A DNA stretch of 64,000 nt from Sphingomonadaceae bacterium (GTDB lineage Bacteria; Pseudomonadota; Alphaproteobacteria; Sphingomonadales; Sphingomonadaceae): positions 682,001-746,000 of the forward strand of contig JACKLA010000001.1 in the NCBI GenBank assembly GCA_024236155.1, in the 5' to 3' direction. The notes below the pieces were generated by a model that was not told where the DNA came from, did no database searches, and worked only from the letters and a program-made list of their open reading frames with translations. Position 1 is the stretch's first letter. The number at the start of each line of letters is the position of its first letter. The position numbers and the translations under genes were made by a program. Below are positions 49,003-58,625 of the stretch, in pieces.

Positions 49003-49984
49003 ACGCAGGCTTGAACGGTTCGCGCATCCACGGGCGAACCGATTCGGGGCTGATCCGTTCGAGCAGTTCCAGCCGCCGGGCCTGCCTGATTTCCAGGCTC
49101 AGCGTTAGCAGGCCCTGCCGGTTGCGCGTGAATTCACGCGGCGCCATGCCGAAAAATGCCTGGAACTCGTGGATCTGGTGCGCCTGATCGAAGAAGCGCA
49201 GGATGAATTCATCCTCTTCTTCCTGATCGGCGACACCGCAAAGTCGGGCGGCAAAATCAAGCACGCGCGCGCGCCGCATGACCTGCTTCGGGGTTTGCCC
49301 GAAATCGCGCTTCACGATCCGCTGCAAGGTTCGCATCGAAATGCCATGCGCATCGGTGAAATCGGCGAGCGAGCGATTGGGATCGGCGAAGGCTTGCAGT
49401 TCGAAACATTGCGACAATTCCTCGGGCTTTCGAGCACCGTGTTCGGCAATGTAGATCAGCAGCCATTCTTCGATCGCGGTCAGCCATTCGTTGGGTTCGA
49501 GATCGAGGTTGTAGAGGCCGGTCAGGTCCCGGTCTGCGATACCGGCAATTTCCATCGGCCTGATCCGGTCGACCAGCTCCGCATCGGGCACGCCCCATAA
49601 CGCATGCAACGCCCCCGGGCGCAGCATGAGACCCGCGACCTTGATGCCGCCGACATATTCAAGGCCCCATGATTTGGAGTGCTGGCCGCACAGGAAAGTC
49701 TGGTCGCGGATATTGAGCGGGCCATCGCCGGTGCCTACCATCCAGTCGACGCCCACTGCCGAACGCAGGTAAGCTGCATCGTTGCACAAGGTCCCGAAGT
49801 GGGTGACGTTCGTGCGGTCATAGGCAAAAGCGACCATCGATCGGGCAACCCACGGCTCCAGCCCCTCGGCGGGGGGGCGGTTGAGCGCGAGCGGGACACC
49901 GTCGCGGGTGACGCCGGTTTCCGACTGGAACACGGTTTCGGAGGACGTTGAATCGCCCACATTGACCGAACCGTCATGTGCCAT
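48983..49984 (-). CDS. AraC-family transcriptional regulator
   Basis: 333 residues from ATG 49984; the longer frame adds an N-terminus that crosses the promoter region. The N-terminal two-thirds (1-215) is a DUF6597-like sensor region with AGLMLRPGALHALWG and VDRIRPMEIAG. The C-terminal DNA-binding domain (about 225-315) has two helix-turn-helices: SLADFTDAHGISMRTLQRIVKRDFGQTPKQVMRR and a second ending AFFGMAPREFTRNRQG. The regulated genes are unknown; it may act on the divergent hisN-like gene. The 3' end overlaps prs by 20 bp. Confidence 0.88.
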   Translation of the reverse strand: MAHDGSVNVGDSTSSETVFQSETGVTRDGVPLALNRPPAEGLEPWVARSMVAFAYDRTNVTHFGTLCNDAAYLRSAVGVDWMVGTGDGPLNIRDQTFLCGQHSKSWGLEYVGGIKVAGLMLRPGALHALWGVPDAELVDRIRPMEIAGIADRDLTGLYNLDLEPNEWLTAIEEWLLIYIAEHGARKPEELSQCFELQAFADPNRSLADFTDAHGISMRTLQRIVKRDFGQTPKQVMRRARVLDFAARLCGVADQEEEDEFILRFFDQAHQIHEFQAFFGMAPREFTRNRQGLLTLSLEIRQARRLELLERISPESVRPWMREPFKPAFNQTKN

Positions 49985-50174
49985 CGAAAACTGTCCCCTC
50001 GTCGCGCCAATGCATCGACTCCCGGTTCCGCTCGACGAAAATACCCGGCAAGGCAAGGGGGAGTTGCAAAATTCGGGCAATGATCGGCAAGGTGATGCAG
50101 CGCTTCAACATTGTCTTCCCGCGATTTTCCCCTTGCGATCTTGACCGACAGGCTGCCGCCAGCGATGCGAAGCT

Positions 50175-50948
50175 ATGACCAACAGCAGCGACCAGATACT
50201 TGCCGAACGCCTTGCCGATGCTGCGGGCGCGGCGATCCGCCCCCTGTTCCGCGGCGAATGGTCGGAGGAGCGCAAGCCCGACACCACCTTCGTAACCGAA
50301 GCAGACCGTGCTGCCGAAGCCGCCATGCGCGCGATAATCGAAGCCGAAAGGCCGGATGATGGCATAGTCGGTGAGGAATATGGCACCCGCAACGAAGGCG
50401 CCGGGAGGCAATGGGTCCTCGACCCGATCGACGGCACGACGAGTTTCATCGCCGGGAGGCCGATATTCGGCACACTTATCGCACTGGTCCAGGATGGCTG
50501 GCCGGTACTCGGCGTGATCGACCAGCCGATCGCGGGTGAACGCTGGGTCGGGCGGATAGGCCATGGGACAACCTTCAACGGGAAGCCTGCCCGTGTGCGC
50601 TCGTGCAGGGAACTCGGCGATGCCGTGCTGGGTACTACCACGCCGCACCAGTTCTCTGGCGACGAGGTCGATGCCTTCATGGGGCTCGCCAAGTCGGTGG
50701 TGGAGCGCAAGATCATCTATGGCGGCGATTGCTACAATTACGGCCTCGTCGCATCGGGCCATGTCGATATCGTCTGCGAAGCCGGGCTCAAGCTTTATGA
50801 CTTCGCGGCATTGGTCCCGGTGGTAGAGGGTGCCGGGGGCGTGATGAGCGACTGGCAGGGGAATCCGCTCGACGCCGGAAGCGATGGGCGCGTGCTTGCG
50901 CTGGGCGATCCGGCAAGGCTCGAAGATGTGCTGGAAGCCATGGGATAG
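50175..50948 (+). CDS. hisN: Inositol-monophosphatase-family phosphatase, histidinol-phosphatase type
   Basis: 257 residues with the metal-binding signatures of the family: EADRAAEAAMR, GEEYG (first metal site), and DPIDGTTSFIAGRPIFGTLIAL, then GGDCYNYGLVASGHVDIVCEAGLKLYDFAALVPVVEGAGG. The YNYGL and KLYDFAAL variants match the HisN subgroup, which hydrolyses histidinol phosphate in histidine synthesis, rather than SuhB. The assignment to histidine synthesis is inference; other phosphomonoester substrates remain possible. It lies upstream of rpmI-rplT, a common sphingomonad neighbour. Confidence 0.83.
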   Translation: MTNSSDQILAERLADAAGAAIRPLFRGEWSEERKPDTTFVTEADRAAEAAMRAIIEAERPDDGIVGEEYGTRNEGAGRQWVLDPIDGTTSFIAGRPIFGTLIALVQDGWPVLGVIDQPIAGERWVGRIGHGTTFNGKPARVRSCRELGDAVLGTTTPHQFSGDEVDAFMGLAKSVVERKIIYGGDCYNYGLVASGHVDIVCEAGLKLYDFAALVPVVEGAGGVMSDWQGNPLDAGSDGRVLALGDPARLEDVLEAMG

Positions 50949-51084
50949 GCTGGCCGGAGAATCGCTTGCATTCCGCGAATAATTCGCTATCTGCGCGCCC
51001 TTCACCGACACGTGATTCATCTGCCGGTCTGGCCGAAAGGGCTGCCAGGGCTGGTTGGACGTGTCCCTGAACAAGGAGACGAAA

Positions 51085-51288
51085 ATGCCCAAGCTGAAGA
51101 CCAAGAGCGGTGTGAAGAAGCGTTTCAAGCTCACCGCAACCGGCAAGGTCAAGCATGGTGTCGCTGGTAAGCGCCACCGCCTGATCAGCCACAATGCGAA
51201 GTATATTCGCCAGAACCGCGGCACCTCCGTCCTGTCCGAATCGGACTTCAAGGCGGTGAAGAAGTGGGCGCCTTACGGCCTCGACTAA
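51085..51288 (+). CDS. rpmI: 50S ribosomal protein L35
   Basis: 67 residues from ATG 51085 with AAGGAGA six bases upstream. MPKLKTKSGVKKRFK and the following KHRLISHNAK-like stretch (RHRLISHNAKYIRQNRG) are diagnostic. It is very basic and binds 23S rRNA. It is followed after 27 bp by rplT. The usual upstream partner infC is not adjacent. Confidence 0.98.
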   Translation: MPKLKTKSGVKKRFKLTATGKVKHGVAGKRHRLISHNAKYIRQNRGTSVLSESDFKAVKKWAPYGLD

Positions 51289-51315
51289 GCCAGCGATATT
51301 TCAGGAGTATAGAAT

Positions 51316-51675
51316 ATGCCTCGCATCAAACGCGGCGTTACCACGCGCCAGAAGCACAAGCGGCTGCTCGATCAGGCCAAGGGCTATCGCGGTCGTCGCA
51401 AGAACACCATTCGCGTTGCACGCCAGGCGGTCGAGAAGGCCGGCCAGTACGCTTATCGCGACCGCAAGGTTAAGAAGCGCAACTTCCGCGCGCTGTGGAT
51501 CCAGCGTATTAACGCAGCTGTCCGCGCCGAAGGCCTGACCTATTCGCAGTTCATGCATGGCGCGAAGCTCGCCGGTATCGAACTCGACCGCAAGGTCATG
51601 GCCGATCTCGCCATGAACGAGGAAGCGGCGTTCAAGACGGTGATTGCACAGGCCAAGGCAGCCCTGCCAGCCTGA
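51316..51675 (+). CDS. rplT: 50S ribosomal protein L20
   Basis: 119 residues. MPRIKRGVTTRQKHKRLLDQAKGYRGRRKN opens the protein as in all L20s, and the C-terminal globular half has FMHGAKLAGIELDRKVMADLA. It assembles early on 23S rRNA and in some bacteria represses its own operon by binding the leader. A strong terminator lies 25 bp after the stop. Two ATGs of related spacing do not affect the choice of start. Confidence 0.98.
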   Translation: MPRIKRGVTTRQKHKRLLDQAKGYRGRRKNTIRVARQAVEKAGQYAYRDRKVKKRNFRALWIQRINAAVRAEGLTYSQFMHGAKLAGIELDRKVMADLAMNEEAAFKTVIAQAKAALPA

Positions 51676-51700
51676 TCGCCATTGCGATTTGCAACAAGAG

Positions 51701-51733
51701 GGCGGCTCCGCAAGGGGCCGCCTTTTTTGTTTT
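51701..51733 (+). terminator. Rho-independent terminator after rplT
   Basis: GGCGGC-type arms at 51701-51706 and 51717-51722 (GCCGCC) with a short loop, extended by further pairs, are followed by TTTTTTGTTTTG. It closes the rpmI-rplT transcript ahead of the AraC gene. Confidence 0.9.
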
Positions 51734-51829
51734 GTCCGGACAGGAAACGCTGTTGTTGGAAATATCCGACAACATCGCTATGGCCGCGCCGGGTTGTAAG
51801 AACGCGACGCGATGAGGGGAAGCGCGGCG

Positions 51830-52702
51830 ATGGGAACCGCTTGCGAAATCTCTGTCAGGTTCCATGAACCGCCAGCCGACCTGGCCGGGCTGTTCACGAC
51901 GTTCTACCGGGCCGACTTCGATTGCCCCGGTGGCCGCGTGGAGGATGCCTTGCAGCCCGAATGGGGCGGCATGCGCTTCTTCGCAGGCGACTATCCGGAA
52001 TCGCGCATTGGCGACGGGCCAACGCTTGCGGGAACCGATTTCTCTGCCATGGGTCCAAGCAGCCAGCCGATCGCTTTCAAGCTGGGCACCTGTTCGATGT
52101 GGGGCATCGACCTGCTGCCAATGGGTTGGGCGGCCTTCATGAATGTACCGGCCAGCGATCTTGCGAACCGTATCTATGACGGACGCAAGCAAGCCGATTT
52201 CGCACGGTTCGCCGCTTTGACCGATTCCCTGGAGTTCGGCTCCGCCGCAGAAGATCGTGACCGCGACCGGATCATCGAATTCTTCCGCAATATGCGGCAG
52301 GCCGGGCCAGAACCGGACCCGCGCATTCGCGCGATCCACCAGATGCTGCTCAACCCCGAATTGCCGAATGTCTCGTCGATGGCCGAGCAATGCGGGATGA
52401 ACCAGCGCACGATGGAACGTGTGTGTCGCAAGCATTTCGGCTTTCCGCCCAAGCTGCTTCTGCGCCGCCAGCGCTTCATGCGCAGCCTGAGCAAGTTCAT
52501 GCTCGATCCCTCGCTCGGCTGGATCGGCGCGCTCGACTCGCTCTATTTCGACCAGAGCCATTTCGTGCGCGACTGCCATACCTTCCTCGGCATGGCGCCG
52601 AGCGAATATGCGGCAATGGATCATCCTATCCTTGCGGCTTTCATGCGTGAGCGAATGAAGGCGCACGGTTCGGCGGTGCAAACGCTCGACAAGCCGGACT
52701 AG
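51830..52702 (+). CDS. AraC-family transcriptional regulator
   Basis: 290 residues from ATG 51830, which has GAGGGGA nine bases upstream; an ATG at 51812 adds six residues. The N-terminal part (1-165) has FKLGTCSMWGIDLLPMGWAAFM and resembles the sensor region of AraC proteins such as the one at 48983. The DNA-binding domain (about 175-280) holds SSMAEQCGMNQRTMERVCRKHFGFPPKLLLRR and DQSHFVRDCHTFLGMAPSEYA. It lies between the rplT terminator and pheS, an unusual place for a regulator. It may regulate a distant gene. Confidence 0.88.
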   Translation: MGTACEISVRFHEPPADLAGLFTTFYRADFDCPGGRVEDALQPEWGGMRFFAGDYPESRIGDGPTLAGTDFSAMGPSSQPIAFKLGTCSMWGIDLLPMGWAAFMNVPASDLANRIYDGRKQADFARFAALTDSLEFGSAAEDRDRDRIIEFFRNMRQAGPEPDPRIRAIHQMLLNPELPNVSSMAEQCGMNQRTMERVCRKHFGFPPKLLLRRQRFMRSLSKFMLDPSLGWIGALDSLYFDQSHFVRDCHTFLGMAPSEYAAMDHPILAAFMRERMKAHGSAVQTLDKPD

Positions 52703-52768
52703 GCGAGGCGCTGTTTCTGCCAATCCCGCTTTGCCTTGCGGCGCGTTTCCGGCTAGCGGGCCTTCGCC

Positions 52769-53869
52769 ATGGACGAATTGAACAACCGGACCCAAACCGC
52801 TGTCGCTGCAATCGAAGCGGCTGCTACGCATGACGCGCTCGACACCCTGCGCGTAGAGGCGCTGGGCAAGCAGGGCTGGGTCAGCCAGCTGATGAAGACG
52901 CTGGGCAAGATGACGCCCGAGGAGCGGCAGGAAAAGGCCCCGCAGATCCAGGGCGCGCGAACGGCCATCGCCGACGCGATCGATGCGCGCAAGGCCGCGC
53001 TCGATGCCGCCGAACTGGAACGCAAGCTGGCGACCGAAACAATCGACCTGACCCTGCCCGCGCCGCAACTGCCCAAGGGCAGCGTCCACCCCGTCAGCCA
53101 GGTGATGGACGAGCTGGCAGAAATCTTCGCCGATCTCGGCTTCGCGGTGAATACCGGGCCGGAGATCGAGGATGACTGGCACAATTTCACCGCGCTCAAC
53201 ATGCCGGAAAGCCATCCTGCACGCGCGATGCACGATACGTTCTATTTCCCCGATCACGATGCGGACGGGCGCCGGATGCTGCTGAGGACGCATACTTCGC
53301 CGGTGCAGATCCGCACCATGGTGGCGGAAGGCGCTCCGGTTCGCATTATCGCGCCTGGCCGGGTCTATCGCAGCGACAGCGACGCGACGCACACACCGAT
53401 GTTCCACCAGGTCGAAGGGCTGGTGATCGACAAGGGCATCCATCTCGGCCACCTCAAATGGACGCTCGAGACCTTTCTCAAGGCGTTCTTCGAGCGCGAG
53501 GATATCGTGCTTCGCCTGCGCCCGTCCTACTTCCCTTTCACCGAACCCAGCGTCGAGGTCGATGTCGGTTTCGAGGTGGTCGACGGGCGGCGCGTGCTCG
53601 GTGGATCGGGTGATGCGCCTGGCCATGCATGGATGGAACTGCTGGGATCGGGCGTGGTCAATCGCCGGGTGATCGAATTCGCCGGGCTGGACCCTGACGA
53701 ATGGCAGGGATTTGCATTCGGCGTCGGCGTCGACCGTCTTGCCATGCTCAAATACGGGATGGACGATTTGCGCGCCTTCTTCGACGGCGATCGCCGCTGG
53801 CTCGATCATTATGGCTTCAGCCCGTTCGACCAGCCGACACTTTCTGCGGGTGTAGGAGCGAAGGCATGA
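52769..53869 (+). CDS. pheS: Phenylalanine-tRNA ligase alpha subunit
   Basis: 366 residues. A coiled-coil N-terminus (1-90) binds tRNA, followed by the class II core: motif 1 around HPVSQVMDELAEIFADLGF, motif 2 with RTHTSPVQIRTM, and motif 3 with GFAFGVGVDRLAMLKYG. With PheT it forms the heterotetramer that charges tRNA-Phe. The stop overlaps pheT's start as ATGA, ensuring coupled synthesis of the two subunits. It starts 66 bp after the AraC gene. Confidence 0.98.
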   Translation: MDELNNRTQTAVAAIEAAATHDALDTLRVEALGKQGWVSQLMKTLGKMTPEERQEKAPQIQGARTAIADAIDARKAALDAAELERKLATETIDLTLPAPQLPKGSVHPVSQVMDELAEIFADLGFAVNTGPEIEDDWHNFTALNMPESHPARAMHDTFYFPDHDADGRRMLLRTHTSPVQIRTMVAEGAPVRIIAPGRVYRSDSDATHTPMFHQVEGLVIDKGIHLGHLKWTLETFLKAFFEREDIVLRLRPSYFPFTEPSVEVDVGFEVVDGRRVLGGSGDAPGHAWMELLGSGVVNRRVIEFAGLDPDEWQGFAFGVGVDRLAMLKYGMDDLRAFFDGDRRWLDHYGFSPFDQPTLSAGVGAKA

Positions 53870-56244
53870 AGTTCTCGCTGACCTGGCTCAAGGACCATCT
53901 CGAAACCGCTGCTTCGGCGGCGGAGATCGCGGCTGCGCTCAACTCCATCGGCATCGAGGTCGAAGGTCTCGAAGATCCGGCTGAAACGCTGTCCGGTTTC
54001 CGTGTTGCCAAGGTGCTGACGGCAGCTCCGCACCCCGATGCCGACAAGCTGCAAGTGCTGACCGTCGATACCGGAGAGGGCGCCCCCCTGCAGGTCGTCT
54101 GCGGCGCACCCAATGCGCGGGCCGGGATGAAGGGCGTGCTCGGCCTGCCCGGAGCGGTGGTTCCTGCCAACGGGATGGAACTGCGCAAGAGCGCGATCCG
54201 CGGCGTCGAGTCGAATGGCATGATGTGTTCGGTGCGTGAGCTCGAGCTGGGCGATGAGCATGACGGCATCATCGAGCTGCCCGAAGACGCCCCGGTGGGT
54301 GAAAGCTTCGCTGCCTATCACGGCGCGTCGCCGGTGTTCGATGTCGCGATTACTCCCAATCGGCCCGATTGCATGGGTGTCTATGGCATTGCGCGCGATC
54401 TTGCGGCGGCAGGTCTCGGGACGCTCAAGCCGATCGAACTGCTGCCATTTGCCGAGGCTGGAGACTGCCCGGTCGAGATTCGCACCGACGATCCCGAAGG
54501 TTGCCCTGCATTCTATGGCCGCGTGATCAGGGGCGTGACCAATGGCGCATCGCCTGCGTGGTTGCAGCAGCGCCTGCTCAGCGCAGGCCAGCGCCCCATC
54601 TCGCTGCTGGTCGACCTGACCAACTACCTCATGCTCGGCTATGGCCGCCCGGCCCATGCTTATGATCTCGCAAGGCTGAGCGGTGCGGTGGTGGCACGGC
54701 GAGCGAAGGACGGCGAACAGGTCCTCGCGCTCAACGAGAAGACCTACACGCTCGATGCGGGCATGACGGTGATCGCCGATAATAATGGCGTGCACGACAT
54801 CGCCGGTATCATGGGCGGCGAGCATTCGGGATGTTCGGAAAAGACAACCGACGTGCTGCTCGAAATCGCCTATTTCGATCCCGACCGGATCGGTGCGACC
54901 GGGCGCAAGCTTGGGCTGACATCGGATGCGCGCACGCGGTTCGAGCGCGGCGTCGATCCGGCGTTCCTCGGCGAAGGGCTTGACCTGCTCACCGGCCTGA
55001 TTGTCGATCTGGCGGGCGGCACGGCGACGGCGAAGGTCGAAGCGGGAGCGCCGCCGGGCGATGCCAGGGTCGTGGAATTCGATCCCGGCTTGACCGCGCG
55101 CATTGGCGGGGTCGTTGTAGATGATGCGGAACAGCAGCGCATTCTGGCCTCGCTCGACTTCACGGTCGACGCTTCGTCCGCGCCATGGCGGGTAACCACC
55201 CCGCTGCGCCGCCACGATATCGAGGGCGCGGCCGATCTGGTCGAGGAGGTCGTGCGAATTCACGGTCTCGACAAGGTCGAGAGCGTTCCACTCGATCAGA
55301 TAGACGGTGTTGCACGCCCGACTGCGACTGCCGACCAGCAGGTCGAGCGCAAGCTGCGCCGCGCTGCGGCTGCAAGCGGCCTCAATGAAGCGATCACCTG
55401 GTCGTTCATTTCTGAGGCCGAGGCCCAGGCTGCCGGGGGCGGGCGCTGGGTGCTCGACAACCCGATCAGCGAAGACATGAAGGTCATGCGCCCCTCATTG
55501 CTGCCGGGCCTGCTATCTGCGGTGCGGCGCAATCTCGATCGCGGTGCTGACAGCCTGCGCCTGTTCGAAATCGGTCGTCGCTATCTCGACGATGGGGAGC
55601 ATCCCTCGCTTGCCTTTGTCCTCGCCGGCAACAAGGTGGCCCGCAACTGGCAGTCGGGCAAGGCAAGCGTCTTCGATGCCTTCGATGCCAAGGCCCTGGT
55701 CCTTTCGCTGCTCGAAGCGGCTGGTGCGCCGGTGGCGAACCTGATGGTGATGGGCGAGGCGGGGGAATTCTATCACCCCGGCCAGTCGGCGACGCTCAGG
55801 CTTGGTCCGAAGAACAGGCTCGCCAGTTTCGGCGCGATCCATCCCTCGACGCTCAGGGCGTTCGATATCGATGTGCCGGTCATGGCTGGCGGCATCCACC
55901 TTGACGCCCTGCCGCAGAAGAAGGGTGGCGGCGGTTTCGCACGCGCCGCCTATTCACCGCCTGCGCTGCAATCGGTGAAGCGCGATTTCGCTTTCCTCGT
56001 GCCATCGGACCTCGCTTCGGGCGAGTTGTTGCGGGCAGTGAAGGGGGCGGACAAGGCGAACATCGTCGACGCGCGCGTGTTCGACGTTTTTGCCGGACAG
56101 GGCGTGCCTGAAGGCCACAAGTCGGTCGCGCTCGAGGTGACTCTCCAGCCGGGAGAGAAGAGCTACAAGGACGACGAGCTCAAGGCGATTTCGGAGAAGG
56201 TGGTCGCCTCTGCAGCAAGGCTCGGGGCCGAATTGCGGGGCTGA
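53866..56244 (+). CDS. pheT: Phenylalanine-tRNA ligase beta subunit
   Basis: 792 residues from ATG 53866, the A of pheS's TGA overlap; a longer frame to 53701 merely runs through pheS. The N-terminal MKFSLTWLKDHL is followed by a tRNA-binding OB domain (about 40-150), B3/B4 editing domain, B5 domain (SDARTRFERGVDP, about 350-370, and a B5 fold at 395-465), the inactive class II core, and the C-terminal FDX anticodon-binding domain (about 700-792). All domains appear complete. Confidence 0.97.
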   Translation: MKFSLTWLKDHLETAASAAEIAAALNSIGIEVEGLEDPAETLSGFRVAKVLTAAPHPDADKLQVLTVDTGEGAPLQVVCGAPNARAGMKGVLGLPGAVVPANGMELRKSAIRGVESNGMMCSVRELELGDEHDGIIELPEDAPVGESFAAYHGASPVFDVAITPNRPDCMGVYGIARDLAAAGLGTLKPIELLPFAEAGDCPVEIRTDDPEGCPAFYGRVIRGVTNGASPAWLQQRLLSAGQRPISLLVDLTNYLMLGYGRPAHAYDLARLSGAVVARRAKDGEQVLALNEKTYTLDAGMTVIADNNGVHDIAGIMGGEHSGCSEKTTDVLLEIAYFDPDRIGATGRKLGLTSDARTRFERGVDPAFLGEGLDLLTGLIVDLAGGTATAKVEAGAPPGDARVVEFDPGLTARIGGVVVDDAEQQRILASLDFTVDASSAPWRVTTPLRRHDIEGAADLVEEVVRIHGLDKVESVPLDQIDGVARPTATADQQVERKLRRAAAASGLNEAITWSFISEAEAQAAGGGRWVLDNPISEDMKVMRPSLLPGLLSAVRRNLDRGADSLRLFEIGRRYLDDGEHPSLAFVLAGNKVARNWQSGKASVFDAFDAKALVLSLLEAAGAPVANLMVMGEAGEFYHPGQSATLRLGPKNRLASFGAIHPSTLRAFDIDVPVMAGGIHLDALPQKKGGGGFARAAYSPPALQSVKRDFAFLVPSDLASGELLRAVKGADKANIVDARVFDVFAGQGVPEGHKSVALEVTLQPGEKSYKDDELKAISEKVVASAARLGAELRG

Positions 56245-56292
56245 TACCCGCCGCGGGGCCGGAATACGGCCCCGCAGACCCCGCTGCCCGGC

Positions 56293-56889
56293 CTAGTTAA
56301 CAACCTGCGATGCGATTTCGCGTTCCCACTTCGCGTCGGCGGCGGCTTTATCCGCATCCTGCATCATGCGATCCATTTCCTGGCTTGCCTTGACCGCTTC
56401 ATCGATCTGGCCCTGGATCTTGGGCATTTCGGCCATGGCGGCGGCCATCATCTCGGCCTGGAATTTCGACATGTCGAACTTGCGGCCGGTCAGCTTGGAA
56501 TCGATCGCCTCCTCCATCGCGCGCAGATAGAGCTTGGCGGTCTGGGGGTGGTCTTCGAAGTTCTTTGCCACCGGATCGTCCTCGTCATCGGTCGGGCCGG
56601 CAATGCTGAGCACGATCTTGGTACTCTTGTCGTCGACGGCCTCGGTTTCCCCGATGAAGCGGAACAGCGGCTTGTTGTTTTCAGAAACGGTCCACACGAT
56701 CGACCCGTCGCCGCGCTTGTAGGAGCGGGTGGTCGTATAGTGGCTGCCGAACAGGATGGACGGCGGCTTTGCGCCGAGCAGCTGCTGGCGCATGTCCTTG
56801 GCCGGAATCTGGTATACCGCGCCGGGTTCTCCGCACGATGCCAGCAGTATCGCGCCGGTGCAGGCGAGAAGAAGTGTACGTGGTTTCAT
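56293..56889 (-). CDS. Lipoprotein of unknown function
   Basis: 198 residues. The signal ends in a LLASC lipobox at about residues 15-19, so the mature protein should be anchored by an acylated cysteine. The middle is a beta-rich domain (SHYTTTRSYKRGDGSIVWTVSENNKPLFRFIGET), followed by a helical, methionine- and aspartate-rich C-terminus. No family was recognised. It converges on pheT with 48 bp between stops and is divergent from prfC. Confidence 0.7.
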   Translation of the reverse strand: MKPRTLLLACTGAILLASCGEPGAVYQIPAKDMRQQLLGAKPPSILFGSHYTTTRSYKRGDGSIVWTVSENNKPLFRFIGETEAVDDKSTKIVLSIAGPTDDEDDPVAKNFEDHPQTAKLYLRAMEEAIDSKLTGRKFDMSKFQAEMMAAAMAEMPKIQGQIDEAVKASQEMDRMMQDADKAAADAKWEREIASQVVN

Positions 56890-57037
56890 GGATGCTTCCC
56901 CGTTTCCATCTGGCCATGGTGTTTAAGGGGAAATGCCTGCAAAACGGTAAAGTCCTGCCGGGTTCGCTGTGAGCATTCAGGGCCATGCTCGCTTGCCGAT
57001 AGACGCGCGCGCGGCCTCGCGCTAAGGCGCGCGCCCA

Positions 57038-58594
57038 ATGTCGAGCAATACTTCCTCTGCGGCTTCGCGCCGCACCTTCGCGATCATCTCGCACCCCGAC
57101 GCGGGCAAGACCACGCTGACCGAGAAGCTGCTGCTGACCGGCGGTGCGATCCATCTTGCAGGCGAGGTGAAGGCACGCGGGGCCGCGCGGCGTGCGCGTT
57201 CGGACTGGATGAAGATCGAACAGCAGCGCGGCATCTCGGTCACCAGCTCGGTGATGACCTTCGAGCGACCCGACGATGATGGCAACACGATCACCTTCAA
57301 CCTGCTCGACACGCCGGGGCATGAGGATTTCTCCGAAGACACCTATCGCACGCTAACCGCAGTCGACAGCGCGATCATGGTGATCGACGCGGCGAAGGGT
57401 ATCGAGCCGCAGACGCGCAAGCTGTTCGAGGTCTGCCGCCTGCGCAGCGTGCCGATCATCACATTCGTCAACAAGGTCGACCGCGAAGGGCGGCCGGTGT
57501 TCGAACTGCTCGATGAGATCGCCGACATGCTGGCGCTTGATGTTTCGCCGCAGGCCTATCCGGTCGGCATGGGCGGTGAGTTCGAGGGCGTGCTCGATTT
57601 CGCGAGTAGTTGCGTCGCGCGGCCCGAAGGCCCGTCGAAGGAATTTACCGGTACGCGCGACTGCGACCCAGCCATCCCGGATCGGTTTTCAGAGGAAATC
57701 GAACTGGCGCAGATCGGCTATCCCGAATTCGACATCGAAGCCTACCGCAATGGCGACCTGACGCCCGTGTACTTCGGTTCCGCGCTCAAGAATTTCGGCG
57801 TCACCGAATTGATCGACGCGATCTCGCGCTGGGCCCCGCCGCCGCGGCCGCAGCCCGCCGGAGAAGAGCAGATCCCGCCGACGCGCGATGAGGTCACCGG
57901 TTTCATCTTCAAGGTGCAGGCCAATATGGACCCGAACCACCGCGACCGGATCGCCTTCATGCGGCAGGTATCGGGAACCTTCAAACGCGGCATGAAGCTG
58001 ACGCCGAGCGGGCTGGGCAAGCCGATCGCGATCCACTCGCCGATCCTGTTTTTCGCGCAGGATCGCGAGCTGGCCGATACCGCCGAGGCGGGCGACATCA
58101 TCGGCATCCCCAACCACGGGACGTTGCGCGTCGGCGATACGTTGAGCGAGACGAACACAATCCGCTTCACCGGCCTGCCCAATTTCGCGCCGGAAATCCT
58201 GCGCCGGGTCCAGCTGAAGGACCCGACCAAGACCAAGCAATTGCGCAAGGCACTCGACGACCTCAGCGAAGAGGGTGTGATCCAGGTGTTCTACCCTGAA
58301 ATCGGTGCGCAGTGGATTGTCGGCGTGGTCGGCCAGTTGCAGCTCGAAGTGCTGATTTCGCGGCTGGAGGCGGAATACAAGGTCGAGGCCATGCTCGAAG
58401 CCTCGCCCTTCGCAACTGCACGCTGGATCAAGGGGGATGCCAAGGCGCTGGACGAGTTCGAGGGCTTCAACCGCGCCAATCTCGCCAAGGATCGGGACGG
58501 AGACCTAGTGTTCATGGCCAAGAGCCCATGGGATGTGAATTACCAGCAGGAAAAGAATCCGGAACTGGTCTTCTCGGCCACCAAGGAACGGTGA
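57038..58594 (+). CDS. prfC: Peptide chain release factor 3
   Basis: 518 residues, close to the family's 520-530. A translational GTPase that removes RF1/RF2 from the ribosome. The G domain starts with ISHPDAGKTTLTEKLL (P-loop), RGISVTSS (switch I threonine region), DTPGHEDF (G3) and NKVDREGR (G4). Domains II and III follow, with the EIGAQWIVGVVGQLQLEVL and end segments typical of RF3 rather than EF-G. ATG 57038 has AAGG ten bases upstream. It is divergent from the lipoprotein gene. Confidence 0.96.
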   Translation: MSSNTSSAASRRTFAIISHPDAGKTTLTEKLLLTGGAIHLAGEVKARGAARRARSDWMKIEQQRGISVTSSVMTFERPDDDGNTITFNLLDTPGHEDFSEDTYRTLTAVDSAIMVIDAAKGIEPQTRKLFEVCRLRSVPIITFVNKVDREGRPVFELLDEIADMLALDVSPQAYPVGMGGEFEGVLDFASSCVARPEGPSKEFTGTRDCDPAIPDRFSEEIELAQIGYPEFDIEAYRNGDLTPVYFGSALKNFGVTELIDAISRWAPPPRPQPAGEEQIPPTRDEVTGFIFKVQANMDPNHRDRIAFMRQVSGTFKRGMKLTPSGLGKPIAIHSPILFFAQDRELADTAEAGDIIGIPNHGTLRVGDTLSETNTIRFTGLPNFAPEILRRVQLKDPTKTKQLRKALDDLSEEGVIQVFYPEIGAQWIVGVVGQLQLEVLISRLEAEYKVEAMLEASPFATARWIKGDAKALDEFEGFNRANLAKDRDGDLVFMAKSPWDVNYQQEKNPELVFSATKER

Positions 58595-58625
58595 CAAGTG
58601 CCTGGCAAGCGCCTAGCTTGCCGCC

